DNA of 64,000 nucleotides, taken from the NCBI RefSeq assembly GCF_001704155.1, contig NZ_CP016294.1, forward strand, positions 3,655,501-3,719,500. The letters are read 5' to 3'. The notes beneath the pieces were generated by a model, which worked only from the letters and a program-made list of their open reading frames with translations, did no database searches and was not told the DNA's origin. The DNA comes from Stenotrophomonas rhizophila (GTDB lineage Bacteria; Pseudomonadota; Gammaproteobacteria; Xanthomonadales; Xanthomonadaceae). Shown here in pieces: positions 7,519 to 16,017 of the stretch. Position 1 is the first letter of the stretch, and every line of letters begins with the position of its first letter. A program made the translations under genes and the position numbers.

Positions 7519-8790
7519 TTACGAATGGGTCGACGCTGCCGCGCACTGCTGGAGCTGCGACTGGATCCAGCGGTGGTACAGCGTGGTGTGCAGGTTGTGC
7601 AGGCCCAGCTCGAACGCGAATGGCGTGCGCGGATTGCGGTCGAGCAGGCGTGCGATGTGATAGCCCACCGGACGTATACCGCGTGGGTGCACATAAATCA
7701 CGAACTCCCGATAGAACGGATCGTCCAGCAGCGCGTCCAGTTCAGCCAGCAGCGGCTGCTGGCCGGCCGGCAGTGCCGCGCGCAGGGCCGGGTCGCGCTC
7801 GAACAGCAGGCGCTCGAAGCGGCGCAGCCCGGGGCCGGGCATGCGGCTGGCCAGCTCCCAGATGCGGCGGTTGATGCGGTCGTAGTGGGCGAAGCCGCCG
7901 TGCTCGCGCAGCGCCTCGGCTGCGCCTGCGCCGACGTCGACGATCACGAAGTTCTCGGCCTGGTTGTTGATGTCGTCCAGGTACACCGGATCGAACACAT
8001 GTTCAATGAAGCCCGGGGCGCCCACGAACGCCTGGCGGCCGCGCTGCGAGGTCCGCACGGCCTTGCCATCGGCAAAGAACTCGCCGGCGTGATGGCCGAG
8101 CAGAATGCTGTCGGTGTCGTGCAGGGTCAGGAAGGTGCCGATCGACAGTTCGCCCGGGGTGAACGCCGCATCGAACGCGGCATCGCCATACAGCTCGCGC
8201 TGGGTGGCCAGCTGCGCCACCTGCCGGCCCACCCCGCATTCACTGCGCACCCGGCTGTCATAGAACGCCTGCACGGCCGCGCTGTTGGATCCGTGCGGCT
8301 GGTAACCGCGACCGAAGCTGCGAAAGCCCTGCCAGCCCTGCGCCCGGGCACCGCCGGGGCCGAAGCCGATCCAGCCCAGCTGCAGCGCCGAGAACCGGTA
8401 ACCGGGGTTGTCCTGCAGGCGCGTGGCGGCGCGGCGGGTAGCCTTGCCCAGCTCGAAGGCGTAGGCGCACACGGTCGCCGGATCGTCCAGCAGCGTCTGG
8501 AGGAAGCGCTCGCGCTGCGGGGCGGTCCAGGCACGGGGCAGCTGCACGCGCAGATCGCCGGCAGCCTGCGCCTGGGGCAGGTCGGCCCGTTCGCAGACGG
8601 GGCCACCATGCACGCGCGGCGTGGCAATGTCGGCGTCCTGGAGCTGCCAGCCGAGTCGTTCGATCAGCCGTTGCACGCAGGCGCCCGGGTCCGTGCGAGC
8701 TTCCGCCGCCAGAACCAGGCCCATCACCGCGGTCAGCAGAACGCCCGCTGCGCGCAGCCTGCGCGAGGGATGACGGCCCTTGCCCGGCAT
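7519..8790 (-). CDS. Secreted protein of unknown function with a Cys/Glu arrangement resembling Bacillus Tgl transglutaminase
   Basis: This 423-residue protein has an N-terminal hydrophobic segment (about 13-29) ending near AEA that looks like a signal peptide. I do not recognise the family with certainty. A central region reads VRSECGVGRQVAQL (Cys185 preceded by Glu184), and NNQAENFVIVD places Glu279 downstream. B. subtilis spore transglutaminase Tgl has an adjacent Glu-Cys pair and a GEN motif with the catalytic Glu, in the same order. That resemblance is a hypothesis from memory, not an alignment. The gene is 13 bp behind the lipoprotein gene and 18 bp ahead of gnd. Other cysteines (38, 66, 108) could form disulfides. 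Confidence 0.6.
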   Translation of the reverse strand: MPGKGRHPSRRLRAAGVLLTAVMGLVLAAEARTDPGACVQRLIERLGWQLQDADIATPRVHGGPVCERADLPQAQAAGDLRVQLPRAWTAPQRERFLQTLLDDPATVCAYAFELGKATRRAATRLQDNPGYRFSALQLGWIGFGPGGARAQGWQGFRSFGRGYQPHGSNSAAVQAFYDSRVRSECGVGRQVAQLATQRELYGDAAFDAAFTPGELSIGTFLTLHDTDSILLGHHAGEFFADGKAVRTSQRGRQAFVGAPGFIEHVFDPVYLDDINNQAENFVIVDVGAGAAEALREHGGFAHYDRINRRIWELASRMPGPGLRRFERLLFERDPALRAALPAGQQPLLAELDALLDDPFYREFVIYVHPRGIRPVGYHIARLLDRNPRTPFAFELGLHNLHTTLYHRWIQSQLQQCAAASTHS

Positions 8791-8803
8791 GCTTCGCGCC
8801 CGC

Positions 8804-9487
8804 TCAGTGCGCGTCGTCTGGCGTATCGCTGGCGGGAACCGGGGGTGGCGCCGGCGTCGGCGTGGCAGGCGCTGCGGGGACCGATGCAGGAACCGGAGAC
8901 TGCGCAGGCTCGGGAACCGGCGTCACCGGCGGCGCCGGGGCCGGCGCGGCTGCCGGCTCCGGGGTGCTGGCCTTGGCCGCCGGCAGGTACTGCTGCAGGC
9001 GGGTGAAGAAGCGGCGGTAGAAGTCGCCGTCCTGCACGGTGCTGCTGGCCACCTTCACCAGCGAATCGTCGTTGCTGCCGAACGGCAGCGACACCGAGCC
9101 CAGCGCGCCCACGCCCACACTGGCCGAGGTGGGGCTCTTCTTCAGCGCATAGCGGTCCTGCACGGCACTGACGAACACCAGTGCTTCGTCGCCCCGCGCG
9201 GCGCAGGAAATGCGCAGCACCAGCTGCTCGTGCGAGTCCTCGGTCGGCTGGAAGTTCTTGTTCGCTTCCACCGCGTCGGCGTCGGCACGGGCGATCGCAT
9301 AGCCTTGGCTGAGCAGGGTACGTCGCGCGGCTTCGCAGGCCTGCGCCGGCGTGCCGGGAACGGTACGCGAGTAGGTGTCGCCCGAATCGAAGGATTCGCG
9401 CAGCAGCGTGCTGTCGGCGGCCTTGCCGCCGCAGGCGGACAGGCCAAGGGCCAGCAGGCCGGCCGGGAGTGCATGGGACAGCCGCAT
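8804..9487 (-). CDS. DUF2242-family lipoprotein with Pro/Ala-rich tail
   Basis: Starting at MRLSHALPAGLL (CAGGAG nearby upstream) the product has 227 residues with a lipobox LSAC, so the mature N-terminal Cys is near residue 19. The segment from about 30 to 165 matches DUF2242 (ACEAARRTLLSQGY and NKNFQPTEDSHEQL). The last 60 residues are almost only Pro, Ala and Val, probably a flexible spacer through the periplasm or to the wall. It is the first gene of the operon with the secreted Cys/Glu protein and gnd. Function unknown. Confidence 0.78.
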   Translation of the reverse strand: MRLSHALPAGLLALGLSACGGKAADSTLLRESFDSGDTYSRTVPGTPAQACEAARRTLLSQGYAIARADADAVEANKNFQPTEDSHEQLVLRISCAARGDEALVFVSAVQDRYALKKSPTSASVGVGALGSVSLPFGSNDDSLVKVASSTVQDGDFYRRFFTRLQQYLPAAKASTPEPAAAPAPAPPVTPVPEPAQSPVPASVPAAPATPTPAPPPVPASDTPDDAH

Positions 9488-9547
9488 GGGCGCTCCTGCA
9501 GGAGGATGATTGCGCAAGCATAGGCCCGGCGGCGTATGCATGGGGTC

Positions 9548-9586
9548 TAAAAGCAAAGGGCCGGCGTTTCCGCCGGCCCCTCGTTT
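9548..9586. terminator. Terminator hairpin at the 3' end of prc
   Basis: Arms GGGCCGGCG (9558-9566) and CGCCGGCCC (9571-9579) enclose TTTC. Reverse-strand tail TTTGCTTTTA and forward tail TCGTTTTC both contain T tracts, so it can end prc transcripts and may also act in the other direction. Confidence 0.75.
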
Positions 9587-9603
9587 TCACTTGATTCACC
9601 CGA

Positions 9604-11793
9604 TCAATCGGCCCAGCGGCCTGCGGCGGTCGACTGCGGCAGCACCTGCGCCGACAACGGGCGGTCTTCGGCCAGCAGGTTCACCGCGTCGGCCAGGATC
9701 GCGGCGGACTCGCGCAGTAGCGGGTCCGGGCGCTTCTCGGCGGCCTTCTCGCGCGCAGCATCCTTGACGATGTCGCGCTCGTTGCCGGTCAGGCCATCAT
9801 CGTTGCTGTCATCGGCCAGCGGGTCCAGGTCCAGACCCAGTTCCTTGCGGGTGGCCTGGCGCTGCTTGCGCTGGGTTTCCTGGCGCTCACGCTCGGTGCG
9901 GCGCTCGGCCTCGTTGAGCGAGATGTACTTCTTGGCCGCTTCGGTGCGGAACTGCTCCACGTCCTCGTTCCACCACTGGAATTCCTTGTCGGAGGCAATG
10001 CGCGAGGCATGCAGGGTTTCCAGCTTGGGCAGCAGCGGGCCGAAGTTGCCGTACTGGGTGTGCGGCACGGCGGCGATGCGGGTCCACGGCAGCGCGTTGT
10101 CGTAAGTGCTTTCGCCGTACTCGCTGGCATCCACGCTGGCCGGGAAGGCCAGGTCCGGCACCACGCCCTTGTGCTGGGTGCTGCTCCCGCTGACGCGGAA
10201 GAACTGCGCGATGGTCAGCTTGACCTGGCCGAAGCGCTGGGCTTCGCCACTGGGCCAACGGTCCAGGTCCACGATGTTCTGCACCGTGCCCTTGCCGAAG
10301 GTGGTTTCACCAATGACCAGCCCACGGCCGTAATCCTGGATGGCACCGGCGAAAATTTCCGAGGCCGAGGCCGAACCGCGGTTGATCAGCACGGCCAGCG
10401 GGCCGTCCCACGCCACCGCTTCGCTGCGGTCGTTGTTGACCGTGACGCGGCCACCGGATTCACGCACCTGCACCACCGGGCCCTGTTCGATGAACAGGCC
10501 GGTGAGCTCGATGGCTTCATCCAGCGAACCGCCACCGTTGTTGCGCAGGTCCAGCACCACGCCATCGAGCTTGTCGTTCTTGAAGCCGGCCAGCAGCTTG
10601 GCCACATCGCGCGTGGCCGAGGCGTAATCGGTCGCGTTGCGGCGGCGGCCTTCGAAGTCCTGGTAGAACGTGGGCAGCTTGATCACGCCCACCTTGCGCG
10701 CCGGCGCCCCATCCTTGGCCGGGATGGTCAGCGTTTCACCCTTTGCGGCCTGCTCGGCCAGGCGCACCTTCTGCCGGGTCAGCACCAGCATGTGCGGCTT
10801 GCCGTCCACGCCCTCTTCGGCCGGAATGAATTCCAGCCGCACCTGGGTGTCCTTCTTGCCGCGGATCTTGGCCACCACGTCGTCAATGCGCCAGCCGATC
10901 ACATCCTCGACCGGACCGGACTTGCCCTGGCCCACGCCTACGATGCGGTCACCCGGCTTGAGCGTGCCGTTCACCGACGCCGGCCCACCGGCGATGATCT
11001 CGCGGATCACCACCATGTCGTCCTGGCGCTGCAGCTGCGCGCCGATGCCTTCCAGCGACAGCGACATGGCCTGGTTGAAGTTCTCGGCCGTGCGTGGGGT
11101 GAAGTAATCGGTGTGCGGATCAACGGCGCTGGTATAGGAATTGAGGAAGAACTGGAACACGTCCTCGCCCTTCAGCTCATTGACCGACTTCTCCAGCTGC
11201 GCATAGCGCTTGTCCAGCGTCTTGCGGATGTCGGCCGGCTGCTTGCCGGCCAGCTTCAGGCGCAGCCAGTCATTCTTCACCGACTTGCGCCACAGGTCAT
11301 CGAGTTCGGCGCTGCTGGCCGCCCACGGCACGTCCTTGCGGTCGTACTCGAAGCGCTCATCGCTGCTGAAATCGAAATCCTGCTTGAGCAGCTTGCGCGC
11401 GTAACCCACGCGCTCGCCAACCCGCTGCTTGTAGACCGCAAACACCTGGAACGCCGGCTCCAGCTCGCCGCCGCGGATGGCCGACGAAATATTCGATTCG
11501 AACGGGGCGAACTTCGTGATGTCCGCCTGGGTGAAGAACTGCTTGCTGCCGTCGAGCGATTCCAGGTAACGCTTGAACACGTCCTTGGAGGTCGCCGCAT
11601 CCAGCGCGCGCGGCCGGTATGCATAGCGGCTGTCCGACAGCAGCCCGTACACCAGCTTGGAGGTCGTCACCTGGTCGGCCGTGGCCGCCGACGGCAGGGC
11701 CGGCGAATCGGCATAGGCAGCCAGCGCCAGCGGCGCGGTCAGCGCCAGGGCCATCAGGAATGCGGGGGCTTTGAATTTCATCGACTTGCTCAT
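9604..11793 (-). CDS. prc: Tail-specific (carboxy-terminal processing) periplasmic protease
   Basis: The 729-residue protein has a signal peptide (about 1-27, ending LAAYA), an N-terminal helical domain, a PDZ domain (about 245-335, SLEGIGAQLQ through GDRIVGVGQG), and the S41 catalytic domain. The nucleophile Ser lies in GSASASEIFAGA and the general-base Lys in GETTFGKGTVQ, the Ser/Lys dyad of E. coli Prc (682 aa). The C-terminal DUF3340-like region is highly charged. Prc trims or degrades periplasmic proteins and, in E. coli, peptidoglycan hydrolase regulators, which fits the envelope-rich neighbourhood. It appears monocistronic. Confidence 0.95.
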   Translation of the reverse strand: MSKSMKFKAPAFLMALALTAPLALAAYADSPALPSAATADQVTTSKLVYGLLSDSRYAYRPRALDAATSKDVFKRYLESLDGSKQFFTQADITKFAPFESNISSAIRGGELEPAFQVFAVYKQRVGERVGYARKLLKQDFDFSSDERFEYDRKDVPWAASSAELDDLWRKSVKNDWLRLKLAGKQPADIRKTLDKRYAQLEKSVNELKGEDVFQFFLNSYTSAVDPHTDYFTPRTAENFNQAMSLSLEGIGAQLQRQDDMVVIREIIAGGPASVNGTLKPGDRIVGVGQGKSGPVEDVIGWRIDDVVAKIRGKKDTQVRLEFIPAEEGVDGKPHMLVLTRQKVRLAEQAAKGETLTIPAKDGAPARKVGVIKLPTFYQDFEGRRRNATDYASATRDVAKLLAGFKNDKLDGVVLDLRNNGGGSLDEAIELTGLFIEQGPVVQVRESGGRVTVNNDRSEAVAWDGPLAVLINRGSASASEIFAGAIQDYGRGLVIGETTFGKGTVQNIVDLDRWPSGEAQRFGQVKLTIAQFFRVSGSSTQHKGVVPDLAFPASVDASEYGESTYDNALPWTRIAAVPHTQYGNFGPLLPKLETLHASRIASDKEFQWWNEDVEQFRTEAAKKYISLNEAERRTERERQETQRKQRQATRKELGLDLDPLADDSNDDGLTGNERDIVKDAAREKAAEKRPDPLLRESAAILADAVNLLAEDRPLSAQVLPQSTAAGRWAD

Positions 11794-12057
11794 GGCACCT
11801 TGCCAACGGGGAGACTGCGTGCGGATCAGACCACACGACAGTGCCGAAAGTTGCGGGGTTTGTCATCCACCGCGTCAGAACGCGGATTTCCAGCCTAAAC
11901 GCGGGGCTGTATCAAATTGTGAATGACGCGGAATTGCTGCGGGGAATGGGGTTTACGGGCTGAACCGCGCGGCGGCCTGGACCATTTGGCGGTCGGCAGG
12001 CATTCAGGCCTGAGCAGCTTGATGGTCTTCGATCAGGTCCATCGCGAGCGTTGAGGG

Positions 12058-12161
12058 CCCCGCCGCGGCCGGCAGGCCCCTGTGCAAATGTCCCCCGGCG
12101 GTCGCCCTGCGGCGACGGCCTCCTCCTTTACTTTGCCAGGAGCCTGCCGGCCGCGACGGGG
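12058..12161 (-). repeat. Structured palindromic element, copy A (reads on reverse strand)
   Basis: Outer arms of 20 nt (12058-12077 and 12142-12161) pair with one mismatch. Reading the reverse strand inward, an inner stem GCAAA/TTTGC follows, then TAAAGGAGGAGG, a hairpin with GTCGCC and GGCGAC arms, and GCCGGGGGACATT. Copy B at 12215-12326 has the same constant segments but different stem sequences. It may be a structured RNA or a REP-like element. Confidence 0.75.
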
Positions 12162-12214
12162 CTCGACTTGCGGTTCGCACTGGAAAAGCGGAAGCCGGGA
12201 TGCAACGCCGGTGG

Positions 12215-12326
12215 GTCGAGTGCCGGGTCGCCATGCCCTTGGAGGCGAATTAAAGGAGGAGGTGTCGGCCACAGGCCGACGCCGGGGGACATTCGCCGGA
12301 AAGGGCATGGGGGCCCGGCGCTCGAT
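12215..12326 (+). repeat. Structured palindromic element, copy B (reads on forward strand)
   Basis: Outer arms of about 26 nt (12215-12240 and 12301-12326) pair with a few mismatches. Inside are the inner stem GGCGAAT/ATTCGCC, the constant TAAAGGAGGAGG, a hairpin with GTCGGCC and GGCCGAC arms, and the constant GCCGGGGGACATT. Orientation is opposite to copy A, so the two diverge from a 53-bp spacer. Confidence 0.75.
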
Positions 12327-12340
12327 TCACCGGCAGCCGC

Positions 12341-12370
12341 GTCTGATCGGAGCGCGCGCTCCAATCAGAC
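12341..12370. other. Hairpin just downstream of lipA
   Basis: Arms GTCTGATCGGAGCG and CGCTCCAATCAGAC pair over 14 positions with one mismatch and a CG turn. It lies 17 bp beyond the lipA stop. There is no T-run, so it is more likely a 3'-end stabiliser or Rho-assisted end than an intrinsic terminator. Confidence 0.5.
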
Positions 12371-12387
12371 CGGAGAAGCACCAGGGC

Positions 12388-13398
12388 TCAGGCGACGCCA
12401 GCGCCCTTTGCCTGGACGTCGGCGTGGTACGACGAGCGCACCATCGGGCCGGAGGCCACGTGGCTGAAGCCCAGCTCGTAACCGTAGACCTCCAGTTCCT
12501 TGTATTCCTCGGGCGTCCAGTAGCGCAGCACCGGGTGGTGGTGTGCGGTCGGCTGCAGGTACTGGCCGATGGTGATCATGTCCACGTCATGCGCGCGCAG
12601 GTCGCGCATGGTTGCCCGCACCTGGTCCATGTCCTCGCCCAGGCCCAGCATGATGCCGGACTTGGTCGCGATCGACGGGTGCTGCGCCTTGAAGTTCTTC
12701 AGCAGGGTCAGCGACCACTGGTAATCCGCACCCGGGCGTACGTTGCGGTACAGGTCCGGCACGGTTTCGATGTTGTGGTTGAACACATCCGGCGGGTTGG
12801 TCGCCAGGATGTCCAGCGCCCGCTCCATGCGGCCCTTGCCGCGGAAGTCCGGCGTGAGCACTTCGATGCGCGTGTTCGGCGACTTGGCCCGGATCGCCCC
12901 GATGCAGTCGGCGAAGTGCTGGGCACCGCCGTCGCGCAGGTCATCGCGGTCCACGCTGGTCACCACCACGTACTTCAGGCCCATGTCGGCCACGGTCTGG
13001 GCCAGGCTGGCCGGCTCACCCGCGTCCGGCGGCTTCGGTCGGCCGTGGGCCACGTCGCAGAACGAGCAGCGCCGCGTGCAGACCTCGCCCAGGATCATGA
13101 ACGTTGCCGTGCCGTGGCTGAAGCACTCATGGATGTTCGGGCAGCTGGCTTCCTCGCAGACCGTCACCAGGCGGTTCTCGCGCAGCTTGGCCTTCAGCGT
13201 CTGCACCGCGTTGCCCGACGGAATCCGGACCCGGATCCACGACGGCTTGCGCAGCACCGGTGCGTCGGCGAACTGCACCGGCGAGCGGCCGATCTTGTCA
13301 CCGCCCAGCTGTTTGACACCGGCCTGCAACGGCGCGGCGGACGGCGTGTCGCCCTGCACGACCTGCAGGGGAATGATGCGAGCGGTGGTTTCAGTCAT
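12388..13398 (-). CDS. lipA: Lipoyl synthase
   Basis: The 336-residue radical SAM enzyme inserts two sulfurs into protein-bound octanoyl groups to form lipoyl cofactors. The auxiliary cluster cysteines are Cys81, Cys86 and Cys92 ([12 protein letters not shown]), the SAM-cluster cysteines are Cys107, Cys111 and Cys114 (CTRRCSFC), and the C-terminal RSSYHA motif carries the Ser ligand typical of LipA. Length is normal. It is the last gene of ybeD-lipB-lipA, 18 bp after lipB. Confidence 0.98.
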   Translation of the reverse strand: MTETTARIIPLQVVQGDTPSAAPLQAGVKQLGGDKIGRSPVQFADAPVLRKPSWIRVRIPSGNAVQTLKAKLRENRLVTVCEEASCPNIHECFSHGTATFMILGEVCTRRCSFCDVAHGRPKPPDAGEPASLAQTVADMGLKYVVVTSVDRDDLRDGGAQHFADCIGAIRAKSPNTRIEVLTPDFRGKGRMERALDILATNPPDVFNHNIETVPDLYRNVRPGADYQWSLTLLKNFKAQHPSIATKSGIMLGLGEDMDQVRATMRDLRAHDVDMITIGQYLQPTAHHHPVLRYWTPEEYKELEVYGYELGFSHVASGPMVRSSYHADVQAKGAGVA

Positions 13399-13416
13399 GG
13401 CCTTGGTCGGCGGCGC

Positions 13417-14124
13417 TCAGGCCGCGTCAGTCAGATCGGGCAGGTCCGTGGCAGGCTGGAGGTCCAACCCGAACTGGCGAGCCAGGTGGCCCAGCAGTAC
13501 CGGCTTGACGGCCGCCATGCCGGACGGTCCCCCCAAGTCTACCATCGAGGTGACCTGCAGCCCTTGGTAGCCGCAGGGGTTGATGCGGTGGAATGGCTCC
13601 AGGTCCATCGCCACGTTGAAGGCCAGCCCGTGGAAGGTGCAGCCGCGGCGGACCCGGATGCCCAGCGCGGCCACCTTGGCCCCGCCCACGTAGACCCCCG
13701 GCGCGCCGTCCAGCCGTTCAGCCCCGATATTCCATTCGTCCAGCGTATCGATGATCGCCTGCTCGATCCGGCACACGTAATCGCGCACCCCGATCCCCAG
13801 CCGGCGCAGCTGCAGCAGCGGGTAGACCACGATCTGGCCCGGCCCGTGGTAGGTCACCTGACCGCCGCGGTCCACGTGCAGCACCGGGATATCGCCCGGG
13901 GCCAGCACGTGTTCGTCCTTGCCGGCCTGGCCCAGGGTGAACACCGGATCGTGCTCGACCACCCACAGCTCGTCCGGGGTGTCGTCGGTACGTGCATCAG
14001 TGAAACGCTGCATTGCATGCCAGACCGGCGCATAGGGCTGGCGGCCCAGGTCGCGCACGATCGCCGGCTGCGCCGGGCGCTGGCCCGGTGCAGCGGTGGT
14101 TTCGCAGCTGGTTACAGCGTCCAC
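13417..14124 (-). CDS. lipB: Octanoyl-[acyl-carrier-protein]:protein N-octanoyltransferase
   Basis: The 235-residue enzyme transfers octanoate from ACP to lipoyl domains, the step before LipA. Visible hallmarks are [10 protein letters not shown], the [12 protein letters not shown] loop (86-97), catalytic Lys150 in GGAKVAALG and catalytic Cys184 in INPCGY. It overlaps the 3' end of ybeD by 13 bp. The start used here adds a short N-terminal tail compared with E. coli LipB; internal starts are possible. Confidence 0.97.
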   Translation of the reverse strand: MDAVTSCETTAAPGQRPAQPAIVRDLGRQPYAPVWHAMQRFTDARTDDTPDELWVVEHDPVFTLGQAGKDEHVLAPGDIPVLHVDRGGQVTYHGPGQIVVYPLLQLRRLGIGVRDYVCRIEQAIIDTLDEWNIGAERLDGAPGVYVGGAKVAALGIRVRRGCTFHGLAFNVAMDLEPFHRINPCGYQGLQVTSMVDLGGPSGMAAVKPVLLGHLARQFGLDLQPATDLPDLTDAA

Positions 14125-14390
14125 TTCACTTCCGGGTGGTCGCGCAGCGCGGTGTGGGCAAGGTCCAGCTGCTCGCGGCTTTCGGCCATGAAGACCAGCT
14201 TCACGGACACGTATTTGCCGTTGGACGAGGTCTTCCAGGTGATGCGCTCTTTGAGCACCTGGATGCCGGCCAGATGCAGCAGCTGCGGAAGTTCGTGCTC
14301 CAGACCGATGTTCGCGGCGCCCATGGCGCTGAGCTCGAATTGACCGGGGAACTGGAAGCCGTGTTCGGGATTGTCAGACTTGATTTCCAT
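14112..14390 (-). CDS. ybeD: YbeD/DUF493 family protein
   Basis: The start at [12 protein letters not shown] gives 92 residues, the normal YbeD size; an upstream in-frame extension is not conserved-looking. The ACT-like fold sequence [13 protein letters not shown] and the C-terminal [22 protein letters not shown]-type end are typical. YbeD is regularly encoded just upstream of lipB and is thought to be a small regulatory ACT-like protein, but its ligand is unknown. It overlaps lipB, implying coupling. Confidence 0.92.
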   Translation of the reverse strand: MEIKSDNPEHGFQFPGQFELSAMGAANIGLEHELPQLLHLAGIQVLKERITWKTSSNGKYVSVKLVFMAESREQLDLAHTALRDHPEVKWTL

Positions 14391-14582
14391 GACCGCGATT
14401 ATGGGGACGGAAGCGTCTGAACCCAAGACCTGCATGATCGTGCCCACAGCTGCGCCGAACGGTACGTGAAGATCGGCCTTCACGAACAAGACGCACCAGT
14501 GCGTGCGCGGTGCTGGTCACGGCATCACGCCGTGAATACCCTGCTCCCGCTTAAAAATGAATAAACCATCCGCGGGAATCTT

Positions 14583-15644
14583 ATGCTTCTGAAGCGATTC
14601 GCGTTACCGGCCGCACTTGCCGGTGTTCTTGCAGCAGCCGCGCCTGCGGTACAGGCAGCCGAACAATGCGGGCCCGACGCCATGCGCGAGCACCCGCCGC
14701 AGGTCAACTTCCGCGTCGACAACGATCTGTTCGGCGGCGCGGACCAGGACCAGGGCTACACCAACGGGGCGCAGATCACCTTCGTCTCGCCCAACCTGGT
14801 CGATTACACCGACGATCCGTGCCTGCCGAAGCTTGCCCGCTGGGTCAACCGCCACCTCGAACGCCTGGCCCCCGGCGAGTTCGAGCAGCAGAACATGATC
14901 TTCAGCTTCGCCCAGCAGATCTACACCCCCAAGGACTTCACCCGCCGCGATGTGATCGAGGACGATCGGCCGTATGCCGGCGTGCTGATCGGCAGCTTCG
15001 GCTACAACGCACGGCGCGGCGACCGCCTGCAGACCACCCAGCTCGCGCTTGGCGTGGTCGGGCCGTGGGCGCTGGGCAAGGAAGTGCAGGACGCCGTGCA
15101 TGACGCGCTGGGCGATGAGAAATTCCAGGGCTGGGACAACCAGCTGCACAACGAACCGGTGTTCATGCTCACCCACGAGCGCATGCACCGCTGGGGCGAT
15201 GCCGAGGACAACCTGGCCGGCTGGGGCTGGGATGCGATCAGCCACTACGGCGGTGCGGTCGGCAACCTCGCCACCCACCTCAATGCCGGCGGCGAAGTCC
15301 GCTTCGGCTGGAAGCTGCCCGACGATTTCGGCAGCACCCCGCTGCGCCCGGCCGGCGAGAACACCGCGCCTACCCGCGGCGGCAAGCCCACCGGGTGGTC
15401 GTTCCACCTGTTCGCCACCAGCGATGCGGCCTGGGTGATCCGCGACATCACCCTGGATGGCAACACCTTCCGCAACAGCCACAGCGTGGACAAGCGCAAC
15501 TGGGTGGCCCAGGGCGGTTACGGCCTGGCGGTGATGTACAACCGCTGGAAGTTCGCCCTCGCCCGCTACCACAGCACCCGCGAGTTCGACCTGCAGGACC
15601 AGTCGCCGATCTACGGATCCTTCACGATCAGCCGGTCGCTCTGA
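14583..15644 (+). CDS. lpxR: LpxR-like lipid A 3'-O-deacylase (DUF2219)
   Basis: The 353-residue protein has a signal peptide (about 1-26, ending VQAAE) and the features of the LpxR/DUF2219 beta-barrel family: FRVDNDLFGGADQDQGYTNG near 45-64, QQIYTPKDFTR, and DRPYAGVLIGSFGY. The Asn-Asp pair early in the barrel and the His/Glu in LHNEPVFML correspond to the proposed LpxR active-site residues. LpxR of Salmonella removes the 3'-acyloxyacyl chain of lipid A from the outer membrane. Whether this homologue has the same specificity is unproven. It is a single gene preceded by a 7-bp-arm dyad at 14517-14535. Confidence 0.82.
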   Translation: MLLKRFALPAALAGVLAAAAPAVQAAEQCGPDAMREHPPQVNFRVDNDLFGGADQDQGYTNGAQITFVSPNLVDYTDDPCLPKLARWVNRHLERLAPGEFEQQNMIFSFAQQIYTPKDFTRRDVIEDDRPYAGVLIGSFGYNARRGDRLQTTQLALGVVGPWALGKEVQDAVHDALGDEKFQGWDNQLHNEPVFMLTHERMHRWGDAEDNLAGWGWDAISHYGGAVGNLATHLNAGGEVRFGWKLPDDFGSTPLRPAGENTAPTRGGKPTGWSFHLFATSDAAWVIRDITLDGNTFRNSHSVDKRNWVAQGGYGLAVMYNRWKFALARYHSTREFDLQDQSPIYGSFTISRSL

Positions 15645-15685
15645 GCGACCGGAATCCCCACGGGCCCGTGACGATGACGGGCTCG

Positions 15686-15931
15686 TGGTTGATTGATCCG
15701 GATCCCGATGGGCACGTATGAATTCGTAGCCCCGGCCGTTGGCCGGCTGCTCTTCGTTCCGGGGCCATGACCGCCCGATGCGCGGCTTCGGAACGTGTAA
15801 ACGCCGGGACGTTGACCGCGATCGTTGCGCAACCGCCTCCGGATACTTGGGCCGCGCTGCGCGCGGTTTCCGGCCAACGGCCGGGGCTACGAATTGTTAC
15901 GTAACGTCCCCGGATCGGGATCAATCAACCA
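15686..15931. repeat. Compound intergenic repeat, locus 1 (two inverted copies)
   Basis: The segment is bounded by TGGTTGATTGATCC on the left and GGGATCAATCAACCA on the right, an inverted repeat. Inside each end lies TACGAATT followed by the SMAG palindrome CCGGCCGTTGGCCGG, and the right half contains the dyads GGGCCGCGCTGCGCGCGG and GTTACGTAAC. The same modules recur at 27300-27545 and 39395-39720. With flanking sequence it fills the 373-bp gap between lpxR and dacA; no gene is visible. Confidence 0.75.
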
Positions 15932-15962
15932 AGAGCAAGGAACCGTTACGGACCCATTGCGC

Positions 15963-15995
15963 AAAAAAAAGACCGGCGCGAGCCGGTCTTTTTTT
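15963..15995. terminator. Bidirectional intrinsic terminator (dacA end)
   Basis: Arms GACCGGC and GCCGGTC flank the loop GCGA, with eight A before and seven T after the stem. It can terminate dacA on the reverse strand and readthrough from lpxR on the forward strand. Confidence 0.93.
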
Positions 15996-16017
15996 CATTG
16001 AATACGGGCGGAACCGT

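Larger units (their letters stand above)
11794..12387. other. 594-bp gene-poor segment between lipA and prc
   Basis: No convincing reading frame was found. The part near prc is its leader and promoter region. The part from about 12058 to 12370 is filled by three inverted-repeat structures, listed separately. Short frames here have no ribosome sites or family resemblance. Confidence 0.7.

Noticed and set aside
12001-12470. Short open frames across the 12-kb inverted repeats
   Set aside because: They arise from the palindromes, appear on both strands, and lack ribosome sites and codon periodicity.
14517-14535. TCACGGC/GCCGTGA dyad upstream of lpxR as a terminator
   Set aside because: No T-run follows on either strand; it could be an operator but there is no supporting evidence.
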